Below the pieces are notes generated by a model. It did no database searches. It worked only from the letters and a program-made list of their open reading frames with translations, and was not told where the DNA came from. DNA of 64,000 nt from positions 124,001-188,000 of the forward strand of contig USEI01000001.1 of assembly GCA_900553685.1 (NCBI GenBank). Direction: 5' to 3'. Source of the DNA: an uncultured Clostridium sp. (GTDB taxonomy: Bacteria; Bacillota; Clostridia; TANB77; CAG-508). The position numbers and the translations under genes were made by a program. Below, piece by piece: positions 17,577 to 26,784 of the stretch; the stretch's first letter is position 1, and every line of letters begins with the position of its first letter.

Positions 17577-17735
17577 TTATTTTGTTGATATATTTTTTAT
17601 TTAAAGTTTCCTTGCTGGTCGGTTGAGTTTTCAAAATCTTTTCGCAAAATTTTTGCGGATTTTGAAAACAAATAGCTTCGCCAACCTCCCACACTGCGCG
17701 TCAACTTATCATAATAAAATATATCAACAAAATAA
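17577..17735. repeat. 159-bp inverted-repeat element (MITE-like)
   Basis: Perfect 20-bp terminal inverted repeats lie at 17577-17596 and 17716-17735. Inside is a second perfect 12-bp pair (17627-17638 and 17658-17669, GTTTTCAAAATC) with an inner 7-bp pair CGCAAAA / TTTTGCG (17643-17649 and 17651-17657). The core is richer in G+C than its surroundings (for example around 17676-17700). No transposase. It fills most of the 315-bp gap between the flippase and the next gene. The minus-strand frame across it (17597-17785) is a by-product of the element rather than a convincing gene. Confidence 0.6.
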
Positions 17736-17815
17736 TATAAATAAAGTATAAATATTGAAATACTTGATAACAAAATAAAAGACAAATGTAAATATTGTAA
17801 GAAAAGGAGAAGAAG

Positions 17816-19882
17816 ATGGGGATATTGTACATAATAACATTAATAATACTTGGCATAAGTTTTATGATGTTTAAAAAATCAGAAGAAAAACTGAATTTTA
17901 TAAAATGGCTTATAATTTATATTGTATCTTTATTAGGATATAATATCTTAATTGGTATGGTTCTAGGTCTTTTAAATATTACATCACATATTTGGCTTTT
18001 ATCAATAATAAATTTAATAGTAGCTTTAGGACTTTCATACAAAACGATAAAATACAAAAAAACCCAAAAATATTTTGTTAGAAAAATAGATATAGTAGGA
18101 TTAATTGTTATATTAATTATTTTTACAGTAATGTTTTTCAAGGATTTATATATATATAAAGGAGATATAACTCATTTTGCAGTAGATTCATCAGTACATT
18201 ATAGAGCAGCAAAACATTATTCAGATAACTTAAAAATTTTTATAAATGTTGAAGATAAAACATTTTTTAATTTTAATGTAATGCAAACAGGTGCATATAT
18301 AAATGATGGAATATTTATGAATGTGATAAATAATATCACAGGTTTAGGACATGAATATATTTACCAAATTTTTGAAACTATGATATTGTTTTTAGGTGGA
18401 CTTGCGTTTTATTCTACTTTTATGGAGAAGATAAAAACTAAAAGAGGTTTAATTGCAAGTTTAGCATTATTTGCGCTTTACATATATGGCTATCCATACA
18501 ATGCATGGATATATGGTTTTTCATATTTAGCAGTAAGTATTGCCATGGTATCAATGCTTCTTACAGTTGTTCCAGAGCTATACTCAAAAGCAAAAGTAAA
18601 TAAAACTTTAGTAATAAGTTTAATTGGAATACTAGGTACAGGATTAATATTCTCTTATTGTTTATTTGTACCAGCAATATTTACAGCAATTTGTATATAT
18701 TGTTTTTTAAAAGATATTTCAGACAAAGAAGAAAAAAAAGTATTAAAAATATTTGGAAAAAAGACATTAATAGTAACAGGAATTTTGTTATTAGTTACAA
18801 TAGCTGGAATTGGATATTTATTTATACCAACATTTTTTATAGAAGGACAAACAGATTTAGTTAGTGCTTTAAAAATAGATGGTGGAATTTATTCTGAAAA
18901 ATATAGAAACTTTTTACCTTATATTCCTTTTGCAATAATTTATTTTGTTGAAATTATAAAGAAAATAAAGAAAAAACAGTTAACATATATGGATATTTTT
19001 TCTGTAATTTCAATAGGATTTCTAGCAGTATTAGTTTTAGGGTATTTATTTGATTTTGTAGCAAAATATTATATGTTTAAAGTATATACAGTTATTTGGA
19101 TTGTAATTTTTTCAGTAGTAATAGATTTAATAAATGAATATATAGATTGGAAAGTATTTAGATTAGATATAATTTTATTAATAGTTTTATATGAATTAAT
19201 GTATTTAAAAGGAATTGCAACAGAGTCAATAGCTAAAATATATTTATTTTTACTTTTAGGTTTATACATGGTTTTACCAGAAGTATTAAAAAAGTTAGAT
19301 TTAAAAGAGCCTAAAAATAAAATTATAAAAAAAATGAGGAATGTAAAACCATTAATTACAGGAGGAACATATGTAATTATTTGGGCAGTTTTCGTGTGTG
19401 GATGGGTTTGGCTTAAAGCGGGACATATTATTGGAGAAACAGAAAAACATGCTCTTCCTAATTTTGTTGGAATGTATTACTCTGAAAATTGTGAAAATAG
19501 AAAAGCAATTGATTTAGTGCAAAATTTTAATGCAAGAGAAATAGAAGTTGTAAAATATGCAAGAGAAAATTTAAAAGATATGACAGTTGAAAACACAGAA
19601 TTAATGAGTGGAAAACTATATTATAATAGAATTTGGGCAACGGCATTACTTGAATTTAGTAGTAATAAAATTCCTTATTATGAAGTAACTCAAGATACAA
19701 AAGTTTATGATTTAGAAGATGCTTTAGAGAATAAAAATAAAAAATATATAGTAAAAGTTGTAGAAGAAGAGGGAGAGGCATTAAAAGATTATGCAAAACA
19801 CTTAGAAAAAGTTAAAGCAAATGATCAAGTTGAAATTTTATTTGAAAATGCAAATGGGTATGTTGCTAAAATAAATAGATAA
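17816..19882 (+). CDS. Polytopic membrane protein, GT-C-like (tandem paralogue 1)
   Basis: 688 residues with about 12 or more hydrophobic segments and a C-terminal extracytoplasmic domain of about 130 residues (from about 550). It is paralogous to the next gene: both have an 'NILI...LLNIT' start, 'DSSVHYRAAKHYSDN' (Asp near 124) in the first large loop, 'MQTGAYINDGIFMNV', then 'YGFSYLAVSIAM' and 'GLIFSYCLFVPA'. The acidic residue plus His-Tyr in the first external loop fits a GT-C catalytic loop. Start ATG 17816 follows 'AAAGGAGAAG'. Probable role: sugar transfer to the surface glycan outside the membrane. The name of the family is not known to me. Confidence 0.5.
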   Translation: MGILYIITLIILGISFMMFKKSEEKLNFIKWLIIYIVSLLGYNILIGMVLGLLNITSHIWLLSIINLIVALGLSYKTIKYKKTQKYFVRKIDIVGLIVILIIFTVMFFKDLYIYKGDITHFAVDSSVHYRAAKHYSDNLKIFINVEDKTFFNFNVMQTGAYINDGIFMNVINNITGLGHEYIYQIFETMILFLGGLAFYSTFMEKIKTKRGLIASLALFALYIYGYPYNAWIYGFSYLAVSIAMVSMLLTVVPELYSKAKVNKTLVISLIGILGTGLIFSYCLFVPAIFTAICIYCFLKDISDKEEKKVLKIFGKKTLIVTGILLLVTIAGIGYLFIPTFFIEGQTDLVSALKIDGGIYSEKYRNFLPYIPFAIIYFVEIIKKIKKKQLTYMDIFSVISIGFLAVLVLGYLFDFVAKYYMFKVYTVIWIVIFSVVIDLINEYIDWKVFRLDIILLIVLYELMYLKGIATESIAKIYLFLLLGLYMVLPEVLKKLDLKEPKNKIIKKMRNVKPLITGGTYVIIWAVFVCGWVWLKAGHIIGETEKHALPNFVGMYYSENCENRKAIDLVQNFNAREIEVVKYARENLKDMTVENTELMSGKLYYNRIWATALLEFSSNKIPYYEVTQDTKVYDLEDALENKNKKYIVKVVEEEGEALKDYAKHLEKVKANDQVEILFENANGYVAKINR

Positions 19883-19937
19883 GTTTATAGATTTATCTTT
19901 AAAAATCTAAATAAATTTTAAAGGTGAAAATTTTATT

Positions 19938-21770
19938 ATGGGAATTTTCTATATATTAACAGTACTTTGTATGCTTGCAGCATTTGTACTTGTGAAAAAA
20001 AGTGAAGAAAAAATAAATTTAATTAATTGGTGTATTTTATCTTTAATTACATATTTAGCATTTAATATAGCAGTATGTATGATATTTGGAGCTTTAAATA
20101 TTACAACAAATTTATTATTTTTGTCAATAGTAAATTTAATAGTAACAATAGGTTTTGGATTTAAAATATTTAAAGATAAAAAGATACAAAAATTTGAAAT
20201 AAGAAAAAGAGATTTTTTAGCGATTTGGATTACAATAGTAATTGTTTGTTATATGGCAGTAGATCAATACAAACCACTAGCTCACACTATGGCAAATGCT
20301 TCTGTTGATGCTAGTATGCATTATAGTGCAGCAACTAATTTTGCAGATAATATGAAAATTCTTGCCAAAATAGATAATCAAACAGGATACAATTTTAAAA
20401 CAATGCAAACTGGTGCTTACATAAATACAGGAATTTTTATAAATGTAGTAAGAAGTGTACTTCCAGATTTTAAAGACTATGTTTCAATGAAAATTTTTGA
20501 AATGGGAATTTTAGCATTAAATATAATGGCTTTTTATATGATTATATCAAACACACTAAAAACTAAAAGAAATTATTTAATAGGTATAATATTTTTAATT
20601 TTGTATGGTTTTGCATATCCTTATACTAGCTTATTATATGGTTTCTCATATTTAAGTATGGCAATTGCTTTTTCAACAGGACTTTTTTATCTTGCTAAAA
20701 TATATGATAAAAAAGAGGCAAGTTTTGCTTATATATTAGGTTTAATTTTACTTATGGGAACTGGTATAATTTTTTCATATTGTTTATTCGTACCTGCATT
20801 ATTTTCTTTTATATGTATCTATGTATTTATAAAAGATTTAAAAAAAGAAGAAAAAGCATATTTGAAATTTTTCAAAAAATCAACACTACTTGTAACAGGG
20901 CTATTGTTAATAATAACAATACTTGCAATTTTATACTTGGTAGTTCCAACTTTTACAGATAGTGACCAAAATAAATTAACAGATGCAATAGGATTTGTGG
21001 GTGGAAGTTATAAATCTTTATATCAAGATTTCTTATTTTATATACCTTTTGTTATTTTATTTATTTATAGAAGCTTAAAAAATAAAGATTTAAATTATCA
21101 AACTGTTTCACTTATATTACTTGGAGCTCAAGCTTTTATATGTTTAGTTGGATTAATTTTTGGAATTGTATCTTCATACTATTATTATAAAATTTATTAT
21201 ATAATTTGGATATTACTTGTAAGTATTGCAGTAGAAGTAATGTGTAATTCAGATGAAAATAAAGAATTGTTAGTTTTATCAAAAGCTTATTTAATAGTTT
21301 GGATTTGTATAATATTATTTGCAATTTCAGGATATGAAATGAAATTAATTGCAAAAGTACCAACTATAATGGAAGGACCAAAAGCTCAAAGTTTAGCTGG
21401 AATTTATTACGATACTAATATTTTTCAAAAAGCAAATATAAATGTTTCTTGTATAATAGATCAAAACAGAGTATCACTTTCAGAAGAACTTGGAAAAATA
21501 GAAGATGCAACTTTAAAAAATGTACTAGTAGGTGGTATGAATACTAATTGCAAAGCTTGGGTATATGTAATTTCAAGAATATCATCAGGAGGAGAATCTA
21601 TAAATGATCTTCAAAAAGCAATAGTAGAAACTGATGTAGAAGATTTCTTAAAAGATGAAAATAAAAAATATTTTGTTTTATTTACTGGAGATAAATATGA
21701 ATCTACAGAAGATTATGAAGTTGTAGTTCAAAACCAAGCAGGGGTAATATTAAAGAAAATAGAAAAATAA
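19938..21770 (+). CDS. Polytopic membrane protein, GT-C-like (tandem paralogue 2)
   Basis: 610 residues, paralogue of the preceding gene over its whole membrane part: 'NIAVCMIFGALNIT', 'VDASMHYSAATNFADN' (Asp near 124), 'MQTGAYINTGIFINV', 'YGFSYLSMAIAF' and 'GIIFSYCLFVPA'. It is about 80 residues shorter, mainly because the second half and the external C-terminal domain are reduced. Spacing to the preceding gene is 55 bp with 'AAAGGTG' before the ATG. The external tails have diverged much more than the membrane core, suggesting different acceptors. Confidence 0.5.
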   Translation: MGIFYILTVLCMLAAFVLVKKSEEKINLINWCILSLITYLAFNIAVCMIFGALNITTNLLFLSIVNLIVTIGFGFKIFKDKKIQKFEIRKRDFLAIWITIVIVCYMAVDQYKPLAHTMANASVDASMHYSAATNFADNMKILAKIDNQTGYNFKTMQTGAYINTGIFINVVRSVLPDFKDYVSMKIFEMGILALNIMAFYMIISNTLKTKRNYLIGIIFLILYGFAYPYTSLLYGFSYLSMAIAFSTGLFYLAKIYDKKEASFAYILGLILLMGTGIIFSYCLFVPALFSFICIYVFIKDLKKEEKAYLKFFKKSTLLVTGLLLIITILAILYLVVPTFTDSDQNKLTDAIGFVGGSYKSLYQDFLFYIPFVILFIYRSLKNKDLNYQTVSLILLGAQAFICLVGLIFGIVSSYYYYKIYYIIWILLVSIAVEVMCNSDENKELLVLSKAYLIVWICIILFAISGYEMKLIAKVPTIMEGPKAQSLAGIYYDTNIFQKANINVSCIIDQNRVSLSEELGKIEDATLKNVLVGGMNTNCKAWVYVISRISSGGESINDLQKAIVETDVEDFLKDENKKYFVLFTGDKYESTEDYEVVVQNQAGVILKKIEK

Positions 21771-21808
21771 TGTTGTAATCTATAGTTGTAAATAAAATAG
21801 GAGAAAAT

Positions 21809-22696
21809 ATGAAGGTAGCAGTTATTATAGTAAATTACAATGATGCAGAAGATACTAAAAAATATGTTAATACGATATCTAAATATGAAATTATTAATAG
21901 AATAGTAGTAGTAGATAACTTATCTACTACTGTTGGTACTTTTGATAAGTTAAAAAAACTTGAGAATGAAAAAGTAAAAGTAATTAGTTCAGATAAAAAT
22001 GGTGGATATGATTATGGAAATAATTTTGGAGTAAGATACCTTCAAAGTATTAATGAAAAATATGATTATATTATAATTTCAAATCCTGATATAGAAATAA
22101 CAGAAACTGCAATAAAGCATTGTTTAGAAGTAATTGATAATGATAAAAAAATAGGAGTAATTGCTCCAAGAATGTTTGATAAAGAAAATAAACCAATTAG
22201 AAGAAGTGCTTGGAAAATGAGGACTTTTGGTTTAGATGTTATTCATTCTACTAGATTACTGGAAATGATTTTTTATAAAATTCTTAGAAGTGGCGAATAT
22301 AGCACTAAAGAATATGAAAAAGAATTACTTGAGGTTGAAGCAATATCTGGTGCATTTTTTATAATAAGAAGTAATGTTTTAGAAGAAATTAATTTACTAG
22401 ACGAGAATGTATTCCTATTTTATGAAGAAGATATATTGGCAAAGAAACTTAAAGAAAAAGGTTATAAAACAATAAGTTTGAATTCAGAAAAATTTATACA
22501 TTTTGAAAGTCAAACTATAGGAAAAACATATAGTTATTTTAAAAAGAAAAAAGAGTTATATAAAAGTAAAATTTATTATCATAAAACTTATAATAAAATA
22601 AATATTATGGAACATATTATTTTTATAATTTTACAATTTGCTAGAGATATAGAACTTTTAATAGAAATACCAATAAGAAAATTTCTAGGAAAGTAA
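21809..22696 (+). CDS. GT2 family glycosyltransferase, rhamnosyltransferase-like
   Basis: 295 residues. 'VAVIIVNYNDAEDT', 'IVVVDNLSTT', 'NGGYDYGNNFGV' (the N-GG-x-x-G-N-N pattern of WbbL/RfbF-type enzymes), 'ISNPDIEIT' near 91-99, 'VEAISGAFFIIRS' and 'FLFYEEDILAKKLKEKGY' are in family order. It is the last gene of the polysaccharide locus and is followed by a clear terminator. Start ATG 21809 with 'TAGGAGA'. Cytoplasmic; probably adds a deoxyhexose or similar sugar to the growing glycan. Confidence 0.85.
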   Translation: MKVAVIIVNYNDAEDTKKYVNTISKYEIINRIVVVDNLSTTVGTFDKLKKLENEKVKVISSDKNGGYDYGNNFGVRYLQSINEKYDYIIISNPDIEITETAIKHCLEVIDNDKKIGVIAPRMFDKENKPIRRSAWKMRTFGLDVIHSTRLLEMIFYKILRSGEYSTKEYEKELLEVEAISGAFFIIRSNVLEEINLLDENVFLFYEEDILAKKLKEKGYKTISLNSEKFIHFESQTIGKTYSYFKKKKELYKSKIYYHKTYNKINIMEHIIFIILQFARDIELLIEIPIRKFLGK

Positions 22697-22721
22697 AGTT
22701 ATAAGTTTACTTAAGATTTAT

Positions 22722-22771
22722 AACCAACAATAGCTGAGAAAAGTAATCTTACTCAGCTATTTATTGGTTTT
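22722..22771 (+). terminator. Rho-independent terminator of the polysaccharide locus
   Basis: AACCAACAATAGCTGAG pairs with CTCAGCTATTTATTGGTT across a short loop, followed by TTTT. It ends the polysaccharide locus before rlmN. Confidence 0.7.
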
Positions 22772-22792
22772 GGAAAAACTTTACAAAATATA

Positions 22793-22821
22793 TTGTCAAA
22801 AAAAGTATTATATGATATAAC
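22793..22821 (+). promoter_or_regulatory. Promoter of the rlmN-prpC-prkC operon
   Basis: TTGTCA (22793-22798), 17-bp spacer, TATAAC (22816-22821) preceded by TG two bases upstream (extended -10). It lies 27 bp before the rlmN start. Confidence 0.6.
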
Positions 22822-22847
22822 AAAACCATATAGAATTGGGGGAAATT

Positions 22848-23879
22848 TTGAAAAAAAATATCAAAAATTATAATTTAGATGAATTAAAAGAAGAACTAAA
22901 AAAAATTGGTGAAAAACCTTTTAGAGCAGAACAAATTTTTAAATGGTTATATAAAGATAAAATTGATTCTTTTGATGAAATGACTAATATTTCTTTAGAG
23001 TTAAGAAAAAAATTAAAAGAAAATTATACTTTGGGATTATTTAAAGTAGTTAAAAAATTAGAATCTGTTGATGGTACTAAAAAATACTTATTTGACATAC
23101 AAGATGAAGAAAGAAATTTAATTGAAAGTGTATTAATGCAATATCATCATGGTTATACTATATGTGTGTCAAGCCAGATTGGTTGTAAAATGGGTTGCAA
23201 ATTTTGTGCTTCAACTGGAATTCCCTTTTCAAGAAATTTAGAGGCTGGAGAAATTATTGAACAATTGCTTGCGATAGAAAAAGATTCTAAAATAAGAATA
23301 TCAAATATTGTTTTTATGGGGATAGGGGAACCTTTAGATAATTATGAGAATGTCATGAAAGCAATTGAAATTTTGAATAATCAAAAAGGCTTGAATATAG
23401 GAGCAAGACATATAAGTATTTCAACTAGTGGTATTGTTCCCAAAATATATGAAATGGCAGATAAGCAAATGCAATGTACTTTATCTGTATCTTTGCATAG
23501 TAGTAATAATAAAACAAGAAGCTCTATGATGCCAATTAATAATGCTTATCCAATAGAAGAATTAATTGAAGCTTGTAAATATTATATTAAAAAGACAAAT
23601 AAAAGAATTTCTTTTGAATATGCTTTAGCAAAAGATAATAATGACAATTTGCAAGATGCAAAAGATTTAGTAAAATTATTACATGGAATGCTTGCACATG
23701 TTAATTTGATTCCAATAAATAAAATAGAAGATGGAAAATATATAAAAAGTACAAATGAAAATATAATAAAATTTAGAGATTATCTAAATGATCATGGAAT
23801 AGTAGCTACAATAAGAAGAGAATTAGGCTCAGACATATCTGCTGCTTGTGGTCAATTAAGAAGACAGAATTTAAATTGA
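22848..23879 (+). CDS. rlmN: 23S rRNA (adenine2503-C2)-methyltransferase RlmN
   Basis: Radical-SAM enzyme that methylates C2 of A2503 in 23S rRNA (and A37 of some tRNAs). The radical-SAM cluster 'CKMGCKFC' (C113, C117, C120) is preceded by 'TICVSSQIG'; 'FMGIGEPLDNYENV', 'ISTSGIVPKI', 'LSVSLHS' and the C-terminal 'SAACGQLR', whose Cys carries the methyl group, are all present. I choose TTG 22848 because GGGGG at 22838-22842 is properly placed for it; TTG 22836 would overlap that site. Total 343 residues, normal for the family. First gene of an operon with prpC and prkC, as in many Firmicutes. Confidence 0.95.
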   Translation: MKKNIKNYNLDELKEELKKIGEKPFRAEQIFKWLYKDKIDSFDEMTNISLELRKKLKENYTLGLFKVVKKLESVDGTKKYLFDIQDEERNLIESVLMQYHHGYTICVSSQIGCKMGCKFCASTGIPFSRNLEAGEIIEQLLAIEKDSKIRISNIVFMGIGEPLDNYENVMKAIEILNNQKGLNIGARHISISTSGIVPKIYEMADKQMQCTLSVSLHSSNNKTRSSMMPINNAYPIEELIEACKYYIKKTNKRISFEYALAKDNNDNLQDAKDLVKLLHGMLAHVNLIPINKIEDGKYIKSTNENIIKFRDYLNDHGIVATIRRELGSDISAACGQLRRQNLN

Positions 23880-23896
23880 TAAGAGGTGATGACGTT

Positions 23897-24658
23897 TTGA
23901 GAATACTAGCAAAATCTGATATAGGTAAAGCAAGAGAAATGAATCAAGATAGCTATTATATATCGGATTTGGAAAAAGACGAAATAAAATTGTATATTCT
24001 TGCTGATGGTATGGGAGGATATAAAGGTGGAGAAATAGCCAGTTCTTTAGCTGTAGCTAATACGAAAAATTATATTATTAATAATTTTAAGAAAACAAAA
24101 AAGGATAGAGAAAGCGTTTTAAATTTATTGAAAAATGCAATTGAATATGCCAATATGTCTGTATATGAAAAAGCAAAAGTTAGTGAAGAACTTCATGATA
24201 TGGGTACTACTTTAGATGTTTGTTTAATATATAATAATAAGGTATTTATTGGTCATGTTGGAGATAGTAGAGTTTATAGAATTAGAAAAAATATAATTAG
24301 AAAATTAACTACTGATCATAGTTATGTTGAAAAATTAGTAAAAGAAGGAACAATAACAAAAGAAGAAGCTTATAATCATCCAAAAAAGAATATGTTAATG
24401 AAAGCTTTAGGTTGTAATTCTCTTGTAGAACCTGATGTAATTTGCAAAGGTTTTTTAAAAGATGACATTTTATTGATGTGTTCAGATGGATTAACAAATA
24501 TGTTAAGAGATAATGAAATTTATAATTTATTACTTAATAATCCTAACAATCCTGAAGATGCACTAATAAATAATGCAAATGATCTTGGAGGATATGATAA
24601 TATAACCGTGATAATAATAGACAATATAGATATTTGTGATGAAACTAAGGAGAGATAA
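23897..24658 (+). CDS. prpC: PP2C-family serine/threonine phosphatase PrpC (Stp)
   Basis: About 253 residues. Metal-binding PP2C motifs occur in order: 'REMNQDSYY', 'ILADGMGGYKGGE', 'DMGTTLDV', 'GHVGDSRVYRI', 'LTTDHSYVE', 'LMCSDGLTN' and 'GGYDNITVI'. It removes phosphates placed by the PASTA kinase encoded next. The start is TTG 23897 (MRILAKSDIGKAREMN), supported by 'AGAGGTGA' 7 bases upstream and by the usual family start; a longer frame reaches back to 23846 inside rlmN and is not likely. Three bases separate it from prkC, so the two are probably translated together. Confidence 0.93.
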   Translation: MRILAKSDIGKAREMNQDSYYISDLEKDEIKLYILADGMGGYKGGEIASSLAVANTKNYIINNFKKTKKDRESVLNLLKNAIEYANMSVYEKAKVSEELHDMGTTLDVCLIYNNKVFIGHVGDSRVYRIRKNIIRKLTTDHSYVEKLVKEGTITKEEAYNHPKKNMLMKALGCNSLVEPDVICKGFLKDDILLMCSDGLTNMLRDNEIYNLLLNNPNNPEDALINNANDLGGYDNITVIIIDNIDICDETKER

Positions 24659-24660
24659 TT

Positions 24661-26718
24661 ATGAATCTTATAGGAAAAATGTTAAATAACAGATACGAAA
24701 TTTTAGAAAAAATTGGAAATGGCGGAATGGCTACAGTATATAAAGCTAAATGTCATGTTTTAAATAGGTATGTTGCAATTAAAATTTTAAAAGACGAATT
24801 TACAACAGATAGTGAATTTATAAAAAAATTTAATACAGAAGCTCAGTCTGCTGCAAGTCTGACACATCCTAATATTGTACAGATCTATGATGTATGTAAT
24901 GAAGATAATTTGTATTATATAGTAATGGAATTGATTCAAGGTAAAACCTTGAAAGAAATTATTAATGAAGATGGGATTCTTTCTTGGAAATGGTCTGTAA
25001 ATATTGCTATACAAATTGCATCTGCACTAGAAACAGCTCATAAAAATAATATTATACATAGAGATATTAAACCACATAATATTATAATTACTGAAGATGG
25101 AATTGCTAAAGTTACAGATTTTGGTATAGCAAAAGCTGTTTCAAATTCTACGATAACGGCTTTTGGGACTACTATTGGATCTGTACATTATTTTTCACCA
25201 GAACATGCAAGAGGAGGATATACAGATGCTAAATCTGATTTATATTCTTTAGGTATAGTTATGTATGAAATGTTAACAGGAAAAGTACCTTTTGATGCAG
25301 ATACACCGGTATCTGTTGCATTAAAACAAGTGCAAGAAGAACCTGTTGATCCAATAAAATATAATGAGAATATTCCAATTAGTGTAAATAGAATAATCTT
25401 AAAAGCAATGCAAAAAGATCCAAACTTAAGATATCAAAATGCAACAGAAATGTTAAAAGATTTATCGCTTGCTTTAAAAAAACCAAATGAGGACTTTGTT
25501 GTACTTGCTACCAGAAGTGATGATTCACCAACACAAAAAATTCCTACAATTTATGAGCTTGAGATGGAAAAAAATAATGATAGAAAAGCACCAAAAGTAG
25601 GAGAAGGTAAAAGTAAAAAAGAAAATAAAATAAAAGAATTTTATAAAAATCATAAGTGGGCAAAACCAGTAACAATAGTATTAGTTGCGATTTTAATATT
25701 TATAATTGCTATGTATTCTACAATAGCTGTTTTAAATGGAACAAGACCTGAACAGGTTGAAATTCCTAATGTATCAGGAGTAAATGGAGCAGAAAGACTA
25801 ACCAAAGATGAAGCAATAAAAATATTAAATGATTTAGGATTTACAGATATTGTTGTTGAAGAAGAGTATAGTGATGATGTTGAAGAAGGATATGTTATTT
25901 CTCAAAGTCCAGAATATAAAGCTAATTCTAGTTTTAAAGTTAATGTAACACAATCAATAAAATTAGTAGTAAGTAAAGGACAAAAAATTGTAACTTTACC
26001 AAAGAAAATGAAGGGTAAAAACATAGAAGATTTAAAGAAAGAACTAGATGAACTAGAATTAAAATATGAAATAGTTGAAGAAAATGATGAAGAAGTAGAG
26101 GCTGGAATTGTAATAGCAGTTGATCCAGAGGAAGGAGAAGAAATTACAGCAGCAACAACAGTACAAATAACAGTAAGTAAAGGAAGTGCTTATAAAGATG
26201 TTGTAGTTCCAAATGTTATTAATCAATCTGAATCATCAGCTGTAACTACATTATCTAACTTAAAACTAGTAGTAAATATTACTTACGAAGAAAATCCAGA
26301 TAAATCTGATAAGATTGTAACTTATCAAAGTGTAACTGCAGGAAAAACATTAAAAGAGGGAGATACAATCGATATAACAGTTAACAAACAACCTGTAGAA
26401 TCAACACTTACTATCTCTGTTAATTTAAAATCTTTAATGAATTATACAGAACCAAAACCAACAGAGAAAGAGTCTAAAGATGAATATGGTAATACTATAA
26501 AAGAAACAGTTACTCCAGAGATTGAAAAAGCAACAGTAGCAATAGAAGTAGGAAATGATACAATATTAAATGAAAGTTATTTATTAACAAAAACTGATAT
26601 AACAAAAACTTGGACTACATCAGGAGTAAAAGATGTTAAAGTAAAAGTAAACGGTGTAACTAAATTTTCACAAAAAGTTGATTTTAATAAAGGTGATCAA
26701 ACAATTAATGTAAAATAG
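24661..26718 (+). CDS. prkC: PASTA-domain serine/threonine kinase PrkC (Stk)
   Basis: 685 residues. Kinase domain about 11-271 with P-loop 'GNGGMATVY', catalytic 'HRDIKPHN' (134-141), 'DFG' near 152 and 'SPEHARGG'. A basic linker leads to one membrane helix (about 335-357). Outside are three PASTA repeats (about 366-440, 441-512, 516-580), which bind muropeptides or lipid II in this family, then about 100 further residues with a Thr/Lys-rich beta-like domain. It senses cell-wall state and phosphorylates cytoplasmic targets, opposed by PrpC. The extra C-terminal domain is longer than in a plain PASTA kinase. Confidence 0.93.
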   Translation: MNLIGKMLNNRYEILEKIGNGGMATVYKAKCHVLNRYVAIKILKDEFTTDSEFIKKFNTEAQSAASLTHPNIVQIYDVCNEDNLYYIVMELIQGKTLKEIINEDGILSWKWSVNIAIQIASALETAHKNNIIHRDIKPHNIIITEDGIAKVTDFGIAKAVSNSTITAFGTTIGSVHYFSPEHARGGYTDAKSDLYSLGIVMYEMLTGKVPFDADTPVSVALKQVQEEPVDPIKYNENIPISVNRIILKAMQKDPNLRYQNATEMLKDLSLALKKPNEDFVVLATRSDDSPTQKIPTIYELEMEKNNDRKAPKVGEGKSKKENKIKEFYKNHKWAKPVTIVLVAILIFIIAMYSTIAVLNGTRPEQVEIPNVSGVNGAERLTKDEAIKILNDLGFTDIVVEEEYSDDVEEGYVISQSPEYKANSSFKVNVTQSIKLVVSKGQKIVTLPKKMKGKNIEDLKKELDELELKYEIVEENDEEVEAGIVIAVDPEEGEEITAATTVQITVSKGSAYKDVVVPNVINQSESSAVTTLSNLKLVVNITYEENPDKSDKIVTYQSVTAGKTLKEGDTIDITVNKQPVESTLTISVNLKSLMNYTEPKPTEKESKDEYGNTIKETVTPEIEKATVAIEVGNDTILNESYLLTKTDITKTWTTSGVKDVKVKVNGVTKFSQKVDFNKGDQTINVK

Positions 26719-26730
26719 AAGATGACTACA

Positions 26731-26768
26731 AAGGCATGATTAAATAAAAGTCATGCCTTATTATTTAA
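26731..26768 (+). terminator. Hairpin after prkC, weak terminator or processing site
   Basis: AAGGCATGA (26731-26739) pairs with TCATGCCTT (26751-26759) across an 11-base loop, followed by TTATTATTT, an interrupted T-run. It may reduce rather than stop transcription into rpe, since no promoter is obvious in the 17 bp left before rpe. Confidence 0.5.
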
Positions 26769-26784
26769 AAAGGAGAAAAATAAA

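Noticed and set aside
17597-17785. 62-codon minus-strand frame after the flippase
   Set aside because: It lies almost wholly in the inverted-repeat element, has no ribosome site and is explained by the element.
22836-22847. TTG 22836 as the rlmN start
   Set aside because: It overlaps the GGGGG ribosome site that properly serves TTG 22848.
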